DNA from: JAJFKB01 sp965230515
GTDB lineage: Bacteria > Pseudomonadota > Gammaproteobacteria > Pseudomonadales > IMCC2047
Assembly (NCBI GenBank): GCA_965230515.1
Contig: OZ246007.1
Span: 1,674,001 to 1,738,000 of the forward strand
DNA: 64,000 bases
Direction: 5' to 3'
Positions 16,059 through 25,242 of this stretch are shown here, piece after piece (position 1 is the first letter of the stretch; each line of letters starts with the position of its first letter). The translations under genes were made by a program, and so were the position numbers. The notes below the pieces were generated by a model. That model saw only the letters and a program-made list of their open reading frames with translations, searched no databases and was not told the DNA's origin.

Positions 16059-16231
16059 ACGACACACTCCCAACTGACTGGAAAGGACCGCCTCTGCAGG
16101 AAGCTACACCCGATCTTTCTGACCGAAAAGCCGCGAAAGCCCAGGTACCCCTTTTTAAGGGAAGCGAAAGCGCTTACTTCTTACTTTTCACGACCTCCCC
16201 ATGCAACCCGAACACCGCTATTTACAATTAA
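16055..16231 (+). CDS. Short reading frame coupled to the MoxR gene, possibly the stump of a lost partner
   Basis: The ATG at 16055 overlaps the MoxR stop codon (ATGA). It encodes 58 residues starting MNDTLPTDWKGPPLQEATPD and ending SPCNPNTAIYN. No domain is recognised. The first part is proline-rich and acidic like the disordered start of a larger protein. The end runs 14 bp into the convergent GGDEF/EAL gene. It may be a real small protein or the 5' remnant of a truncated third gene of this unit. Confidence 0.4.
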   Translation: MNDTLPTDWKGPPLQEATPDLSDRKAAKAQVPLFKGSESAYFLLFTTSPCNPNTAIYN

Positions 16232-19142
16232 AAAACTGGTGAAATTCAGATGCTGGCACCGGCCGCCCCATCAAGTAACCCTGAATTTCATCGCATCCAT
16301 ATTTCAGCATGTAGCTCGATTGATACTCTGTTTCAATACCCTCGGCGATAACCACCATATCCAGATGATGTGCCATTTCAATCATCGATTTTGTGATCGC
16401 TGCGTCCTGGGGTTTATCAGCTATATCCTGAATAAACGAACGATCAATCTTTAATTTATCAAATGGAAATCGGCGCAAATAAGACAGGCTGGAATATCCG
16501 GTGCCAAAATCATCCAGCGCCAACTTCAATTCAAGCTTTTTAATGGCCGCCAGCACCTCCCGCATCTTGTCCGGTTGTTGCATGACCGCGCTTTCAGTAA
16601 TCTCCAGCTCGACACTGGCCGGTGTTAAGCCGCTCTGTTTTAAATAGTTTTCCAGAAACGGCAGGAACGTTTCGGATTCAAGCTGGCGAACCGATACATT
16701 AATCGCTATAAATAGCTGTTGGTTCAGTGTTTTTTGCCAATCCTGTAACTGCGCGCAAGCTGTCTCTATTACCCATTCCCCAATCGGCTGAATCAGATTT
16801 GCATCTTCTGCAATAGGGATAAACTCCAGTGGTGAAATCTGTCCCAGCTCCGGGTGATTCCAGCGTATCAGCGCTTCAGCGCCAACCAGTTTGCCACTCG
16901 CCAGCTCAAATTCAGGCTGGTAATAGAGCTCAAATTCCCGGTTAACCAGCGCATTGCGCATCTCATTTCTCAATCGCAACCACTTGCGTCGGCTCATATC
17001 CTCACTAAAAAACTCAAACCGATTACGTCCCTGTTTTTTTGCCTGATACATAGCGGTGTCTGCCTTTGCCAACAGCGCTTCAGAGTCCTCGCCATCATCC
17101 GGCCAAATACTGATCCCTATGCTGACCGAGATATGCAAAGTATGTTGTTCAATCACGATGGGTTCTATGAACGAATCAAGCAACCGCTGTGCCAGAACAG
17201 TCAGCTTGCCCATGTCGTCAACACGGTCCAGCAGTAAAGTGAATTCGTCACCACCGTAGCGAGTCAATGTGTCGCATTTACGCACGTGTCGGTTAAGTCT
17301 TCGTGCACACTCAACCAGCAATTGATCACCCACACAGTGCCCAAGATTATCATTAATTAATTTAAAATTATCGAGATCCAGCATCATCAGGGCAAAACGA
17401 TCCCCGGTTCGCCTTGCGTCCGCAACCATCTGAGAAAACCGATCAGCCATAAAAGTACGATTAAATAGCCCTGTCAACTCATCATGCATGGCCAGAAAGT
17501 TCAGGCGCTCCTCCATGCACTTACGCTCGGTTATATCGTAGCGGGTACTGATATAGTGAGTAATCACACCCTCGCTATTACGCACCGGCGACACCGTAAC
17601 GTCGTTCCAAAAAAGCTCGCCATTTTTCCTTTTATTACATATCTCACCCCGCCAAACCTCGCCCCGCTTAACCGTTTGCCAGAGGTCATCTTCGAAAACC
17701 TCCTCGGGAGTCTCTTCGGAGACCATAAATGACGCTTTATGCCCTATAATCTCGCTTGGTTGATAACCGGTATTCTGATAAAAAAATGCATTAGCATATT
17801 CAATGATGCCTTCAGTATCTCTAATCACCACAGAAGTTGAGCTCTGTTCGACCGCTGCACTTAGTTTGCGCAATTCCATCTCGGCCTTTTGTTGGCGCTC
17901 CCTGTCATCAATTAGGTGCTTGCGCATCAGCTCAAATACAGCACCCAGTTTGCCAAATTCGTCATCAACCCCAACTTGAATCTCTTGTGAAAAATCACCA
18001 TCGGCGATGACTCGCGCTGATTGCGCCAGATAATCGAGAGGCCGGTTAATCCGGTGGTAAACAACCCACAGGAAGGCACCCAATGCCATCAGGAAAACAA
18101 GCAGGGATAGCATCATAACAATAGCCGTTAATCGGGCCCTATTCTGAGCAGTCGTTAGATTATGGTTGAGGTATTTGTTGACCGCAGCGGAAAACTGATA
18201 CAAGGCATTCACCGTTTCTGTAGCGATGAAAAACCATTCATCGCTTGATACAGTGTTGGCCCCGACAATACTGCTGCTTTTAATTACAGAAGCTCTCACG
18301 TCCTGGAAATCCCGCATATAAACTTGCTCGAATTGGCGCCGGGCTTTTACTATATCCGGTGTTTCAGGAAAAAGTTTCATCACCTCTTCCAGCTTATTCA
18401 ACACCGATTTTCGGTGGTATGAGGTATTAACCAGTTTTTCACGTTCAACCTGGTTTAACACCCGCCGCTGTGCCAGCACCACATTTAACAGCAACCTCTC
18501 CTGACCTAAATTCTCATTTATGGTAAGAAAAATTTCATTAATGAGCGCACCATCATATTCTGAATATTCGATTTCCACTGCAAAGTTTGTGATATTGCGG
18601 CTTAGTATCCGTAAGTCATCAATACACTGACTTATATCGGCAACCCAACTCGTATAATCGTTACCCGCTTCGTCCCCCGGGGAATGTCGATCCACCACTT
18701 TACGCGCGCTTTCAAGTCGCTGACGAACCGATTTAATCTGCCCCAGCGCGGAATGTGTATGTGGATTATCGGTTTTCTCAAGTGTCATCGCCAGGCGCTC
18801 GATGCTTTGATCCACTTGATTTCGCAACCTGGTAATTTCCTTTACAGTAACGTCGTCCGTAGCTGCTGGGCGAGCTATGACACCCGCAGTAAACCCTCTT
18901 TCTTCTGCCAACAATTTATTGCTTGAGAGCACCATGAGGGTAACCCGGCTAGCATCAATGCTATGCTCGGCCGCTTTATATCGCCTGTATGCCTGGTTGG
19001 CATTCAGCACCACGACTATCACGGCCGCAAAACAGAGTACACCGAAGGCAATGAGTAACAGTTGCCTGATACTCAGCCCGCTGAAAGGATGCTTATAACT
19101 GCCAGAATGATTATTGCGCGAGCCCGCGGTATTTGCCATCAA
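16218..19142 (-). CDS. Membrane GGDEF-EAL protein with NIT-like sensor, HAMP and PAS domains
   Basis: This 974-residue protein has membrane segments near residues 27-46 and 338-361 around a periplasmic helical domain. The domain resembles nitrate/nitrite-sensing (NIT) domains, with EERGFTAGVI near residue 80. HAMP follows at about 362-415, PAS at about 425-540, then GGDEF (RYGGDEF, 628-634) and EAL (EALIRW, 756-761, with later DDFGTGYSSLSYLRR). Both active-site motifs look intact, so it could make and degrade c-di-GMP. It overlaps the 3' end of the small frame at 16055-16231. It stands alone; the region 19143-19284 would hold its promoter. Confidence 0.88.
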   Translation of the reverse strand: MMANTAGSRNNHSGSYKHPFSGLSIRQLLLIAFGVLCFAAVIVVVLNANQAYRRYKAAEHSIDASRVTLMVLSSNKLLAEERGFTAGVIARPAATDDVTVKEITRLRNQVDQSIERLAMTLEKTDNPHTHSALGQIKSVRQRLESARKVVDRHSPGDEAGNDYTSWVADISQCIDDLRILSRNITNFAVEIEYSEYDGALINEIFLTINENLGQERLLLNVVLAQRRVLNQVEREKLVNTSYHRKSVLNKLEEVMKLFPETPDIVKARRQFEQVYMRDFQDVRASVIKSSSIVGANTVSSDEWFFIATETVNALYQFSAAVNKYLNHNLTTAQNRARLTAIVMMLSLLVFLMALGAFLWVVYHRINRPLDYLAQSARVIADGDFSQEIQVGVDDEFGKLGAVFELMRKHLIDDRERQQKAEMELRKLSAAVEQSSTSVVIRDTEGIIEYANAFFYQNTGYQPSEIIGHKASFMVSEETPEEVFEDDLWQTVKRGEVWRGEICNKRKNGELFWNDVTVSPVRNSEGVITHYISTRYDITERKCMEERLNFLAMHDELTGLFNRTFMADRFSQMVADARRTGDRFALMMLDLDNFKLINDNLGHCVGDQLLVECARRLNRHVRKCDTLTRYGGDEFTLLLDRVDDMGKLTVLAQRLLDSFIEPIVIEQHTLHISVSIGISIWPDDGEDSEALLAKADTAMYQAKKQGRNRFEFFSEDMSRRKWLRLRNEMRNALVNREFELYYQPEFELASGKLVGAEALIRWNHPELGQISPLEFIPIAEDANLIQPIGEWVIETACAQLQDWQKTLNQQLFIAINVSVRQLESETFLPFLENYLKQSGLTPASVELEITESAVMQQPDKMREVLAAIKKLELKLALDDFGTGYSSLSYLRRFPFDKLKIDRSFIQDIADKPQDAAITKSMIEMAHHLDMVVIAEGIETEYQSSYMLKYGCDEIQGYLMGRPVPASEFHQFFNCK

Positions 19143-19284
19143 GAAATCAAATGAATCCCTAGTCCGGAATCACCTCGGTGAAAATATACTTTGGAGTGGC
19201 CGACCAAAACACCACCCCACCCAGAACCTCTTCATTAAGTATAGTCAAGGAATACGATGCAGGTGGTGAAACACCAATTCGTTT

Positions 19285-21024
19285 TTACATAATCAAATTC
19301 CGCTCAACAGCATCCAGGAAGCTGTGCATATCAACTACCTGTTCCTGGCTGGCATCGGTCGTCTTTCCTCGCAGGTCTCCCGTAATAATTCCCTGCCCCA
19401 CGGTTTCGATCAGCGCTGATTTCAGGTCCGTCGAGTAATCCACCAATACCTGGTTATCTTCACGGGCACCCAAAGTGCTCAGAGCGTTCGCCAGCGCATA
19501 GATCAGTGCGGAAGAGTTGAAATGGGCTTCCTTGCCATCGCTTTCAATGTAGGTCAGATAAAGGTCGTGCGCGGTACCGTGTGGTGCTTCATAGAGCATG
19601 GTACCGTCCTTGCTTTCAATGATAGAACTGGCTGTTGCCAGACTACCGCCCAGCGCGGCCGAGATATCGGAAAATATATCACCATCAAGGTTTTGTGCCG
19701 GATAAAGCGCATTTCTGGGAGGATCGGTAATCATCTTCTTCAACTGGCTGGAGGGCCGCATGATCATAAATGAGGGCGGCGGTGTATCTGCCCTGGCCAG
19801 CTCACTGCGTACTTCGGTAATTGCGGTGCTGAACACATCATCATATTCCATATACTCGCGTTTAAGGCCAAAATAGACCTCCTTATCATTCACAGATGCG
19901 TCGCGGAATACCTGGCTGACCCAATCCTTAATCGCTTTACGGTCATTGGACATAAACAGCGCCGGATCATTTTTCTTAACACGTCGGGCGTGTTTCTCTT
20001 CACCGTCAACAATTACCTTGAGAATGCCATCCTCCTCCATCGGCATATTAAAACTGCCATATTGGTCTCCACCACCGGCACTCATACGCGAGATTGAAAC
20101 ATGATGCTTGCGGTTGGGAATACCATATTTTTTGAGTGCCGCAACCAGCTTAAAAAGTTTCCTGCCGGTGGTGTTATCCGGCACTCCCCACAGAGCTCTT
20201 TCCGGCGGATTGGACACAATTCGTGCCGCCTGCGCATCGATCAGCTCATAATGATAAGAGAGCCCCAGTTCGGCAAGCTGGTCTTTATAGTGCTCCTTGT
20301 AAATAGTTTCAATGGCGACACGCATCACCCCATCGTAGCCGGCAACCACTGTGTCTTTGAGCCCCAGGTACACATCCCTTTTTTCACGAATGGCACGTTT
20401 GAAAAAATTATGCGCCCACGCTTTCACCGCATCAATATCATTGGTAGCCAGTAACCATGGGTCGCCTTTATTGATCGTCCGTCGGTGCAGTTCCACCGGA
20501 TCCCCGCTGCTGCCAACAAAGACCAGCTTAACCACACCGGTGGCTTTGGATAGCTCATTAAAACTGGCTTTAATACCCCCACTCTCCATGGTATCAACCT
20601 CGATATCGCGTCCGACCCATTCCGGCTTCATTGATTGCAGATTACGGAACTTGATGTCTTCGCGGGTAATGTTGCCACCAATCCCTTTGCGTATCGCCCC
20701 GTTGGGTGACTTGACCGCCAGTTTGTTTAACTCCTGCTCCTTTATTGAGGGATGTTTGGCCAGCAACTCGTCCAGCTGCTGCCGATTAACGGTCATGCCC
20801 GCATTCTTGATACCCACACCATATTTTTTTAACGCTTCAATGGCATCTGTTACCGCCTGACCATTGGTCACCAGTCTGTTCTCGGCAGTCAGGTCAATCT
20901 CGATCAATTCGATATCGAGTTTTGCCGTTACAAATTTTTCCAGCATTTTCTCAAACGCCACCTGTGCCATCTCGTCCCCGTGCAAGATAACCAAAGGTTT
21001 ATTCACCTTAATTTTACTGCTCAT
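19285..21024 (-). CDS. icd: Large isocitrate dehydrogenase-family enzyme
   Basis: This 579-residue protein of the isocitrate/isopropylmalate dehydrogenase superfamily has PNGAIRKGIGGNITRE near the substrate site, NLDGDIFSDISAALGGSL and the cofactor-loop segment APHGTAHDLYL. It is much longer than the roughly 415 residues of E. coli Icd because of central insertions (around the VFVGSSGDPVELHRR and RALWGVPDNTTGRK regions). Oxidative decarboxylation of isocitrate is the most likely reaction; NAD versus NADP use cannot be settled by eye. The start at 21024 follows GGGAGAGACA, a strong ribosome site, and is preferred to the in-frame codon at 21036. acnA and fumC lie nearby on the same strand but in another unit. 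Confidence 0.82.
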   Translation of the reverse strand: MSSKIKVNKPLVILHGDEMAQVAFEKMLEKFVTAKLDIELIEIDLTAENRLVTNGQAVTDAIEALKKYGVGIKNAGMTVNRQQLDELLAKHPSIKEQELNKLAVKSPNGAIRKGIGGNITREDIKFRNLQSMKPEWVGRDIEVDTMESGGIKASFNELSKATGVVKLVFVGSSGDPVELHRRTINKGDPWLLATNDIDAVKAWAHNFFKRAIREKRDVYLGLKDTVVAGYDGVMRVAIETIYKEHYKDQLAELGLSYHYELIDAQAARIVSNPPERALWGVPDNTTGRKLFKLVAALKKYGIPNRKHHVSISRMSAGGGDQYGSFNMPMEEDGILKVIVDGEEKHARRVKKNDPALFMSNDRKAIKDWVSQVFRDASVNDKEVYFGLKREYMEYDDVFSTAITEVRSELARADTPPPSFMIMRPSSQLKKMITDPPRNALYPAQNLDGDIFSDISAALGGSLATASSIIESKDGTMLYEAPHGTAHDLYLTYIESDGKEAHFNSSALIYALANALSTLGAREDNQVLVDYSTDLKSALIETVGQGIITGDLRGKTTDASQEQVVDMHSFLDAVERNLIM

Positions 21025-21300
21025 TGTCTCTCCCAACTTTTTATGAGGTCGATCGGCCTCAAAGATACTAGTGGTGCTACCATAAAGTCGCTCTATTCCC
21101 CAACAAAACCGGTAATCCCACCAAACAAATCCATGATACGGCCAGGCTTTAACGATTGCCAGCTTGAACAGCTCATTTTAGATTCAGACAGCCGGCCTCC
21201 GCCTAGTAACAACAAAAGACTGTGGGTGAAAATCGACAGGGAGGTTTTTACAATTCAGATGATCAACTTTATGTATTTTGTCTTTTCAGTGAGCGCTTAC
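21025..21300. other. Intergenic region between arginase and icd
   Basis: About 276 bp contain no supported gene. It would hold the icd promoter. No clear terminator, repeat or operator was recognised. Confidence 0.5.
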
Positions 21301-22221
21301 TCAGAGAATACTGCAACCAAAAGCGCTTTGAATCAAGGATATCACCCGCTGGGCCGATACATTTGAGTGGTCAAAAAACGGGTTCAATTCAACCACTTCC
21401 ATTGAAACCATGCCCCCGCTATCGGCACAATTCTCCAGTAGCAGGTGCGCCTCACGAAAACTCACGCCACCCGGCACCAATGTACCAGAACCGGGAACCA
21501 CAGCTGGGTCACACACATCCACATCAAAACTCAGGTGAAAACCGGCTGTGTTATAATTAACCACCCTCATCACTTCATCGCTGATTCTAGCCATACCCAT
21601 CTCATCTATATCACGCATGGTAAAAGTAGCAATACCGGATTCCTGTATCAGCCGTCGCTCTTCCCGATCAATATCACGAATACCAACCAGGGCCACATTT
21701 TCCGGCCGGACCTTGCCTGTAAAGCCCATAATGTTGGCCAAATCCTGATCACCGTAACCTAGCAAATGTGCCAAAGGCATACCATGGATATTCCCGGACG
21801 GCGAAAACGCAGGGATATTCATATCTCCATGCGCATCAAACCAGACCAGCCCTATGTTCTGACCCCGGTCACGGTAATAGGAGGAAACACCCGACACCGT
21901 GCCGTGGGCAATAGAGTGATCACCCCCGATAACCAAAGGGAATCTGGCTTCAAAAAGCGCCGATTTTGTCACTTCAGCCAGCTCGCAACAAATCTCCAGG
22001 ATTTCTGACTTAAATCGCGCCGGGCACGGTTCTGACCTTCGGGTTTCCATTGCAGGCACGTTGATATCACGCTCAAGACTGATCTTATACCCCAACTTGG
22101 TAAGACAGTCTCCCAAACCAGCAATACGCAGCGCCGAAGGCCCACCGTCAGTACCGCGCCGTGCTGCGCCGAGATCCAATGGCACACCAATAATCTGAAT
22201 ACCCTTATCTGCTGCACTCAT
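21301..22221 (-). CDS. rocF: Arginase
   Basis: This 306-residue ureohydrolase has the manganese-binding motifs GGDHSIAHGT, WFDAHGDMN and SFDVDVCDPAVVPGSGT. The first motifs and the overall start IIGVPLDLGAARRGTDGGPSALR are those of true arginases rather than agmatinases. It hydrolyses arginine to ornithine and urea. It overlaps the upstream ornithine cyclodeaminase gene by 4 bp, so the pair converts arginine through ornithine to proline. The divergent Lrp-type gene at 23390 is the probable regulator. Confidence 0.95.
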   Translation of the reverse strand: MSAADKGIQIIGVPLDLGAARRGTDGGPSALRIAGLGDCLTKLGYKISLERDINVPAMETRRSEPCPARFKSEILEICCELAEVTKSALFEARFPLVIGGDHSIAHGTVSGVSSYYRDRGQNIGLVWFDAHGDMNIPAFSPSGNIHGMPLAHLLGYGDQDLANIMGFTGKVRPENVALVGIRDIDREERRLIQESGIATFTMRDIDEMGMARISDEVMRVVNYNTAGFHLSFDVDVCDPAVVPGSGTLVPGGVSFREAHLLLENCADSGGMVSMEVVELNPFFDHSNVSAQRVISLIQSAFGCSIL

Positions 22222-23270
22222 GACGCGACCGAGATTGGCTGGGTTACCCGTTGCTCCCTATCCATCAACCAATACAGGTTTTTTGGGTCATCGAGTTCCG
22301 GAGTCAATGCAATGAGTTCCCCTAGCTCAAGTTCTCCGGCCACATGGTGAAGATAACGTAAAACCGAAAAATCCTCCAATGCGAAGCCCACCGAGTCAAA
22401 GCAGGTGATTTGCTCGCCACTTTCGCGACCAGTCTTTTTGCCAGTTAAGACCTGCCACAGTTCGATAACCGGATAGTCAGCTGGTAACTGCTGAATATCC
22501 CCTTCGATCCGGGTTTGTGGCTCATATTCAACAAAAATCCGACTTTGTTTTAACAGATCAGCATGGATCTCAGTCTTGCCAGGGCAATCTCCGCCAAGAC
22601 CGTTAATGTGCATACCGGGTTCAACCATCTCCGGTGTTAAAATTGTTGCCCGGCGCTTATCCGCAGTAACGGTTGTCACAATATCCGAGCCCTTTACCGC
22701 CTCTGCAACAGAGTCCGCTGGCACAACTCTCAGTTTCGGCCATCCTTTAAGATTGTTCTTTAGCTTTCGCATCGCATCCGGGTCGGTATCATAAATACGC
22801 AGTTGATTTATTCCTAACAAGAGGTGAAAAGCAATTGCCTGGAAATCACTTTGTGCACCACAGCCAATTATGCTCATCACCCTCGAATTATTTTTCGCCA
22901 ACAGATGAGCCGCCATCACCGAAGTGGCCGCAGTGCGTAAAGCGGTGCTCAGAGTAAGTTCAGACAGCAGCAGCGGATAGCCCGTTCCAACTTCAGACAA
23001 TGCACCAAAAGCCATGACGGTTGACAACCCTTTACCAGGGTTTGCAGGATGCCCGTTCACATATTTAAAACTGTATAGCTGGCCATCGGATGCTGGCATC
23101 AATTCAATGACACCAAGATCACTGTGGCTCGCCAAACGTGCTGATTTTTCAAATTCAGGCCAGCGCCTAAAATCCTCCCTGACAACCTCTGTTAGCTGGC
23201 TAAAAAACTGGTGAATACCAATTATTTCTACCATTTTTGATAAAGTTGCTGCATCAATAAACCGAGTCAT
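22218..23270 (-). CDS. ocd: Ornithine cyclodeaminase
   Basis: This is a mu-crystallin/ornithine cyclodeaminase family protein of 350 residues. The nucleotide-binding segment is SIIGCGAQSDFQAIAFHLLLGI, and GLGGDCPGKTEIHADLL and FDSVGFALEDFSVLRY match the bacterial enzyme, which converts ornithine to proline and ammonia with NAD. I chose the ATG at 23270 because AGGAG precedes it at 8-bp spacing; the frame is open 21 bp further. It is first in a two-gene unit with arginase. Confidence 0.92.
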   Translation of the reverse strand: MTRFIDAATLSKMVEIIGIHQFFSQLTEVVREDFRRWPEFEKSARLASHSDLGVIELMPASDGQLYSFKYVNGHPANPGKGLSTVMAFGALSEVGTGYPLLLSELTLSTALRTAATSVMAAHLLAKNNSRVMSIIGCGAQSDFQAIAFHLLLGINQLRIYDTDPDAMRKLKNNLKGWPKLRVVPADSVAEAVKGSDIVTTVTADKRRATILTPEMVEPGMHINGLGGDCPGKTEIHADLLKQSRIFVEYEPQTRIEGDIQQLPADYPVIELWQVLTGKKTGRESGEQITCFDSVGFALEDFSVLRYLHHVAGELELGELIALTPELDDPKNLYWLMDREQRVTQPISVAS

Positions 23271-23389
23271 CAGTAATTCTCCTGGAACCAAGTAACCCTA
23301 AGTATTGACCGCAATCCAACTAAATAAAAGATAACAAACCGCGTCAATTTGCATATAATATATACATAATGGCCAAATAAATTAGCAAT
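23271..23389. promoter_or_regulatory. Divergent promoter region of ocd-rocF and the Lrp-type regulator
   Basis: This AT-rich stretch contains the near-palindrome GCATATAATATATACAT at 23351-23367, which could serve as an Lrp/AsnC-type operator and also contains TATAAT for the plus-strand gene. No spacing-verified -35/-10 pair was assigned. Confidence 0.4.
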
Positions 23390-23821
23390 ATGATCAATCT
23401 AGACCAACTTGACCAACAACTACTAGCGATTCTACGCTCCGATGCCCGCACTCCGGTTGTCACCATTTCCCGAAAATTAGGCATTTCACGGGCCACAGTA
23501 CAAAATCGAATGCACCGACTGGAAAGCCAGGGTGTAATACTCAATTACACCGTAAATTTAAAACCCAGCGCAGAGATCAACCCTATTCGAGCCCTGATGA
23601 GTATTGCGGTGGAAGGCAAGAAAGCACTATCGGTAATCAAGGCCCTGCGCGGCCAGCCAAACATCACGGCAATTCATAGCACCAATGGACGTTGGGATAT
23701 CATTGCTGAAATCGGCACCGACACATTGGAGTCTTTTAATCGCCTGCTGGGTGATGTACGCCTGATAGACGGGGTCGCCTCAACAGAAACCAGCCTATTG
23801 CTGGAGTCACAAAAACTTTAA
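23390..23821 (+). CDS. Lrp/AsnC family transcriptional regulator
   Basis: This 143-residue protein has an N-terminal helix-turn-helix (QLLAILRSDARTPVVTISRKLGISRATVQNRMHRLE) and a C-terminal RAM ligand-binding domain (IRALMSIAVEGKKALSVIKALRGQPNITAIHSTNGRWDIIAEI). Divergent transcription from ocd-rocF suggests that it senses arginine, ornithine or a related amino acid and controls that pair. Confidence 0.9.
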   Translation: MINLDQLDQQLLAILRSDARTPVVTISRKLGISRATVQNRMHRLESQGVILNYTVNLKPSAEINPIRALMSIAVEGKKALSVIKALRGQPNITAIHSTNGRWDIIAEIGTDTLESFNRLLGDVRLIDGVASTETSLLLESQKL

Positions 23822-23871
23822 CTGGAGAATGCTCACCGAAAGAGAGCACGTGAGCTAATACATCAGGCGAA

Positions 23872-25239
23872 CTACACCAATTTCGAGGGATCGAGCAACG
23901 ACTCAAGTTCCTGCCGTGACAAGTCTGTCATTACCTCGGCAACTTCAATCACGCTGCGCTGCTCGGCATATGCCCGTTTTGCAATCTCTGCTGCTTTTTC
24001 ATATCCAACGATGGGTGAAAGGGCCGTGGCCAAGATTGGATTATGGTGAATATTGCTCTCCATATTTTTTTGTCTGATTTTAAAGGTCGAGATCGCTTTA
24101 TCTGCCAGTAACTGACAGGTGTTACCCAGTAATTCAACGCTTTGCAGCAGATTCCAGGCGATCACCGGAAGCATAGTATTTAATTGGAAATTGCCCGACT
24201 GCCCGGCCACAGTCACCACGCTGTCATTACCAATCACCTGCGCCGCTACCATCGCCGCGGATTCTGCGATGACCGGATTAACCTTGCCCGGCATAATACT
24301 GCTACCTGGTTGCAGCGGCTGTAACTCAATTTCTGCCAGCCCGGCAATGGGTCCACTATTCATCCAGCGGAGGTCGTTGGCAATTTTCATCAACGCAACC
24401 GCGAGTACCTTTAATTTTCCGGAAAGCTCAACGCTACTCCCCTGAAAACTGAGCGCATCAAAAAAATTGGCGTTCGGAACAAATGCAAACCCGGTCTTCT
24501 CCGCAAGCGTTTTTGCAAACAGCACCGCAAACTCCGGTGGCGCATTGACGCCCGTGCCAACTGCCGTGCCTCCCTGCGCCAACTGATAGAGTCTGGGTAA
24601 GGTCTCGGTCAGCGAGTCCCGGCAATGACCAAGCTGGCTTGACCAGCCACTTAACTCCTGGGCCAGCGTTAAAGGCATACCATCCATCAGGTGAGTGCGC
24701 CCGGTTTTGATCACCATTCCGGTATCGGCAGCGCGCTTATCGAGGCACTGCTGTAGTTTCCGCAATGCCGGAAACAACCCTTCCTGCAATTGCAACACCA
24801 GACTGATATTGATTGCGGAAGGGATCACATCATTACTGCTCTGAGCCAGATTTACATGATCATTCGGATGTACGGGCCGCGATAGCTGTTGACTGCTCAG
24901 CCGGGCAATCACCTCATTGGCATTCATGTTGGAACTGGTACCGGATCCGGTCTGAAAAACATCGACCGGAAATGCTTCATCGTATTCGCCGTTTGCAACC
25001 TGCAACGCGACCCGACTGATCACCTCAGCCATATCACTATCAAGTTTGTCCAGCTTGCCATTCGTTATCGCCGCACAAGCTTTCACAAGCCCCAGCGCCC
25101 GAATAAAGGACCGGGGCATACGTAAACCACTTACGGGAAAATTATCCAGCGCCCGCTGTGTCTGGGCGCCGTAGAGGGCGTTTTCAGGCACCTTGACCTG
25201 GCCGAGACTGTCCTGCTCAGTTCGATATTTCACTGACAT
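23872..25239 (-). CDS. fumC: Class II fumarate hydratase
   Basis: This is a protein of about 455 residues with the lyase-family signature GSSIMPGKVNP, the substrate-site GSGTSSNMNANEVIA and the loop KTGRTHLMDGMPLTL. These are the hallmarks of FumC, the iron-independent, oxygen-stable fumarase. It follows acnA, with the ATG 4 bp past the acnA stop; a GTG at 25242 is an alternative start. fumC and acnA would therefore be co-transcribed TCA cycle genes. Confidence 0.95.
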   Translation of the reverse strand: MSVKYRTEQDSLGQVKVPENALYGAQTQRALDNFPVSGLRMPRSFIRALGLVKACAAITNGKLDKLDSDMAEVISRVALQVANGEYDEAFPVDVFQTGSGTSSNMNANEVIARLSSQQLSRPVHPNDHVNLAQSSNDVIPSAINISLVLQLQEGLFPALRKLQQCLDKRAADTGMVIKTGRTHLMDGMPLTLAQELSGWSSQLGHCRDSLTETLPRLYQLAQGGTAVGTGVNAPPEFAVLFAKTLAEKTGFAFVPNANFFDALSFQGSSVELSGKLKVLAVALMKIANDLRWMNSGPIAGLAEIELQPLQPGSSIMPGKVNPVIAESAAMVAAQVIGNDSVVTVAGQSGNFQLNTMLPVIAWNLLQSVELLGNTCQLLADKAISTFKIRQKNMESNIHHNPILATALSPIVGYEKAAEIAKRAYAEQRSVIEVAEVMTDLSRQELESLLDPSKLV

Positions 25240-25242
25240 CAC

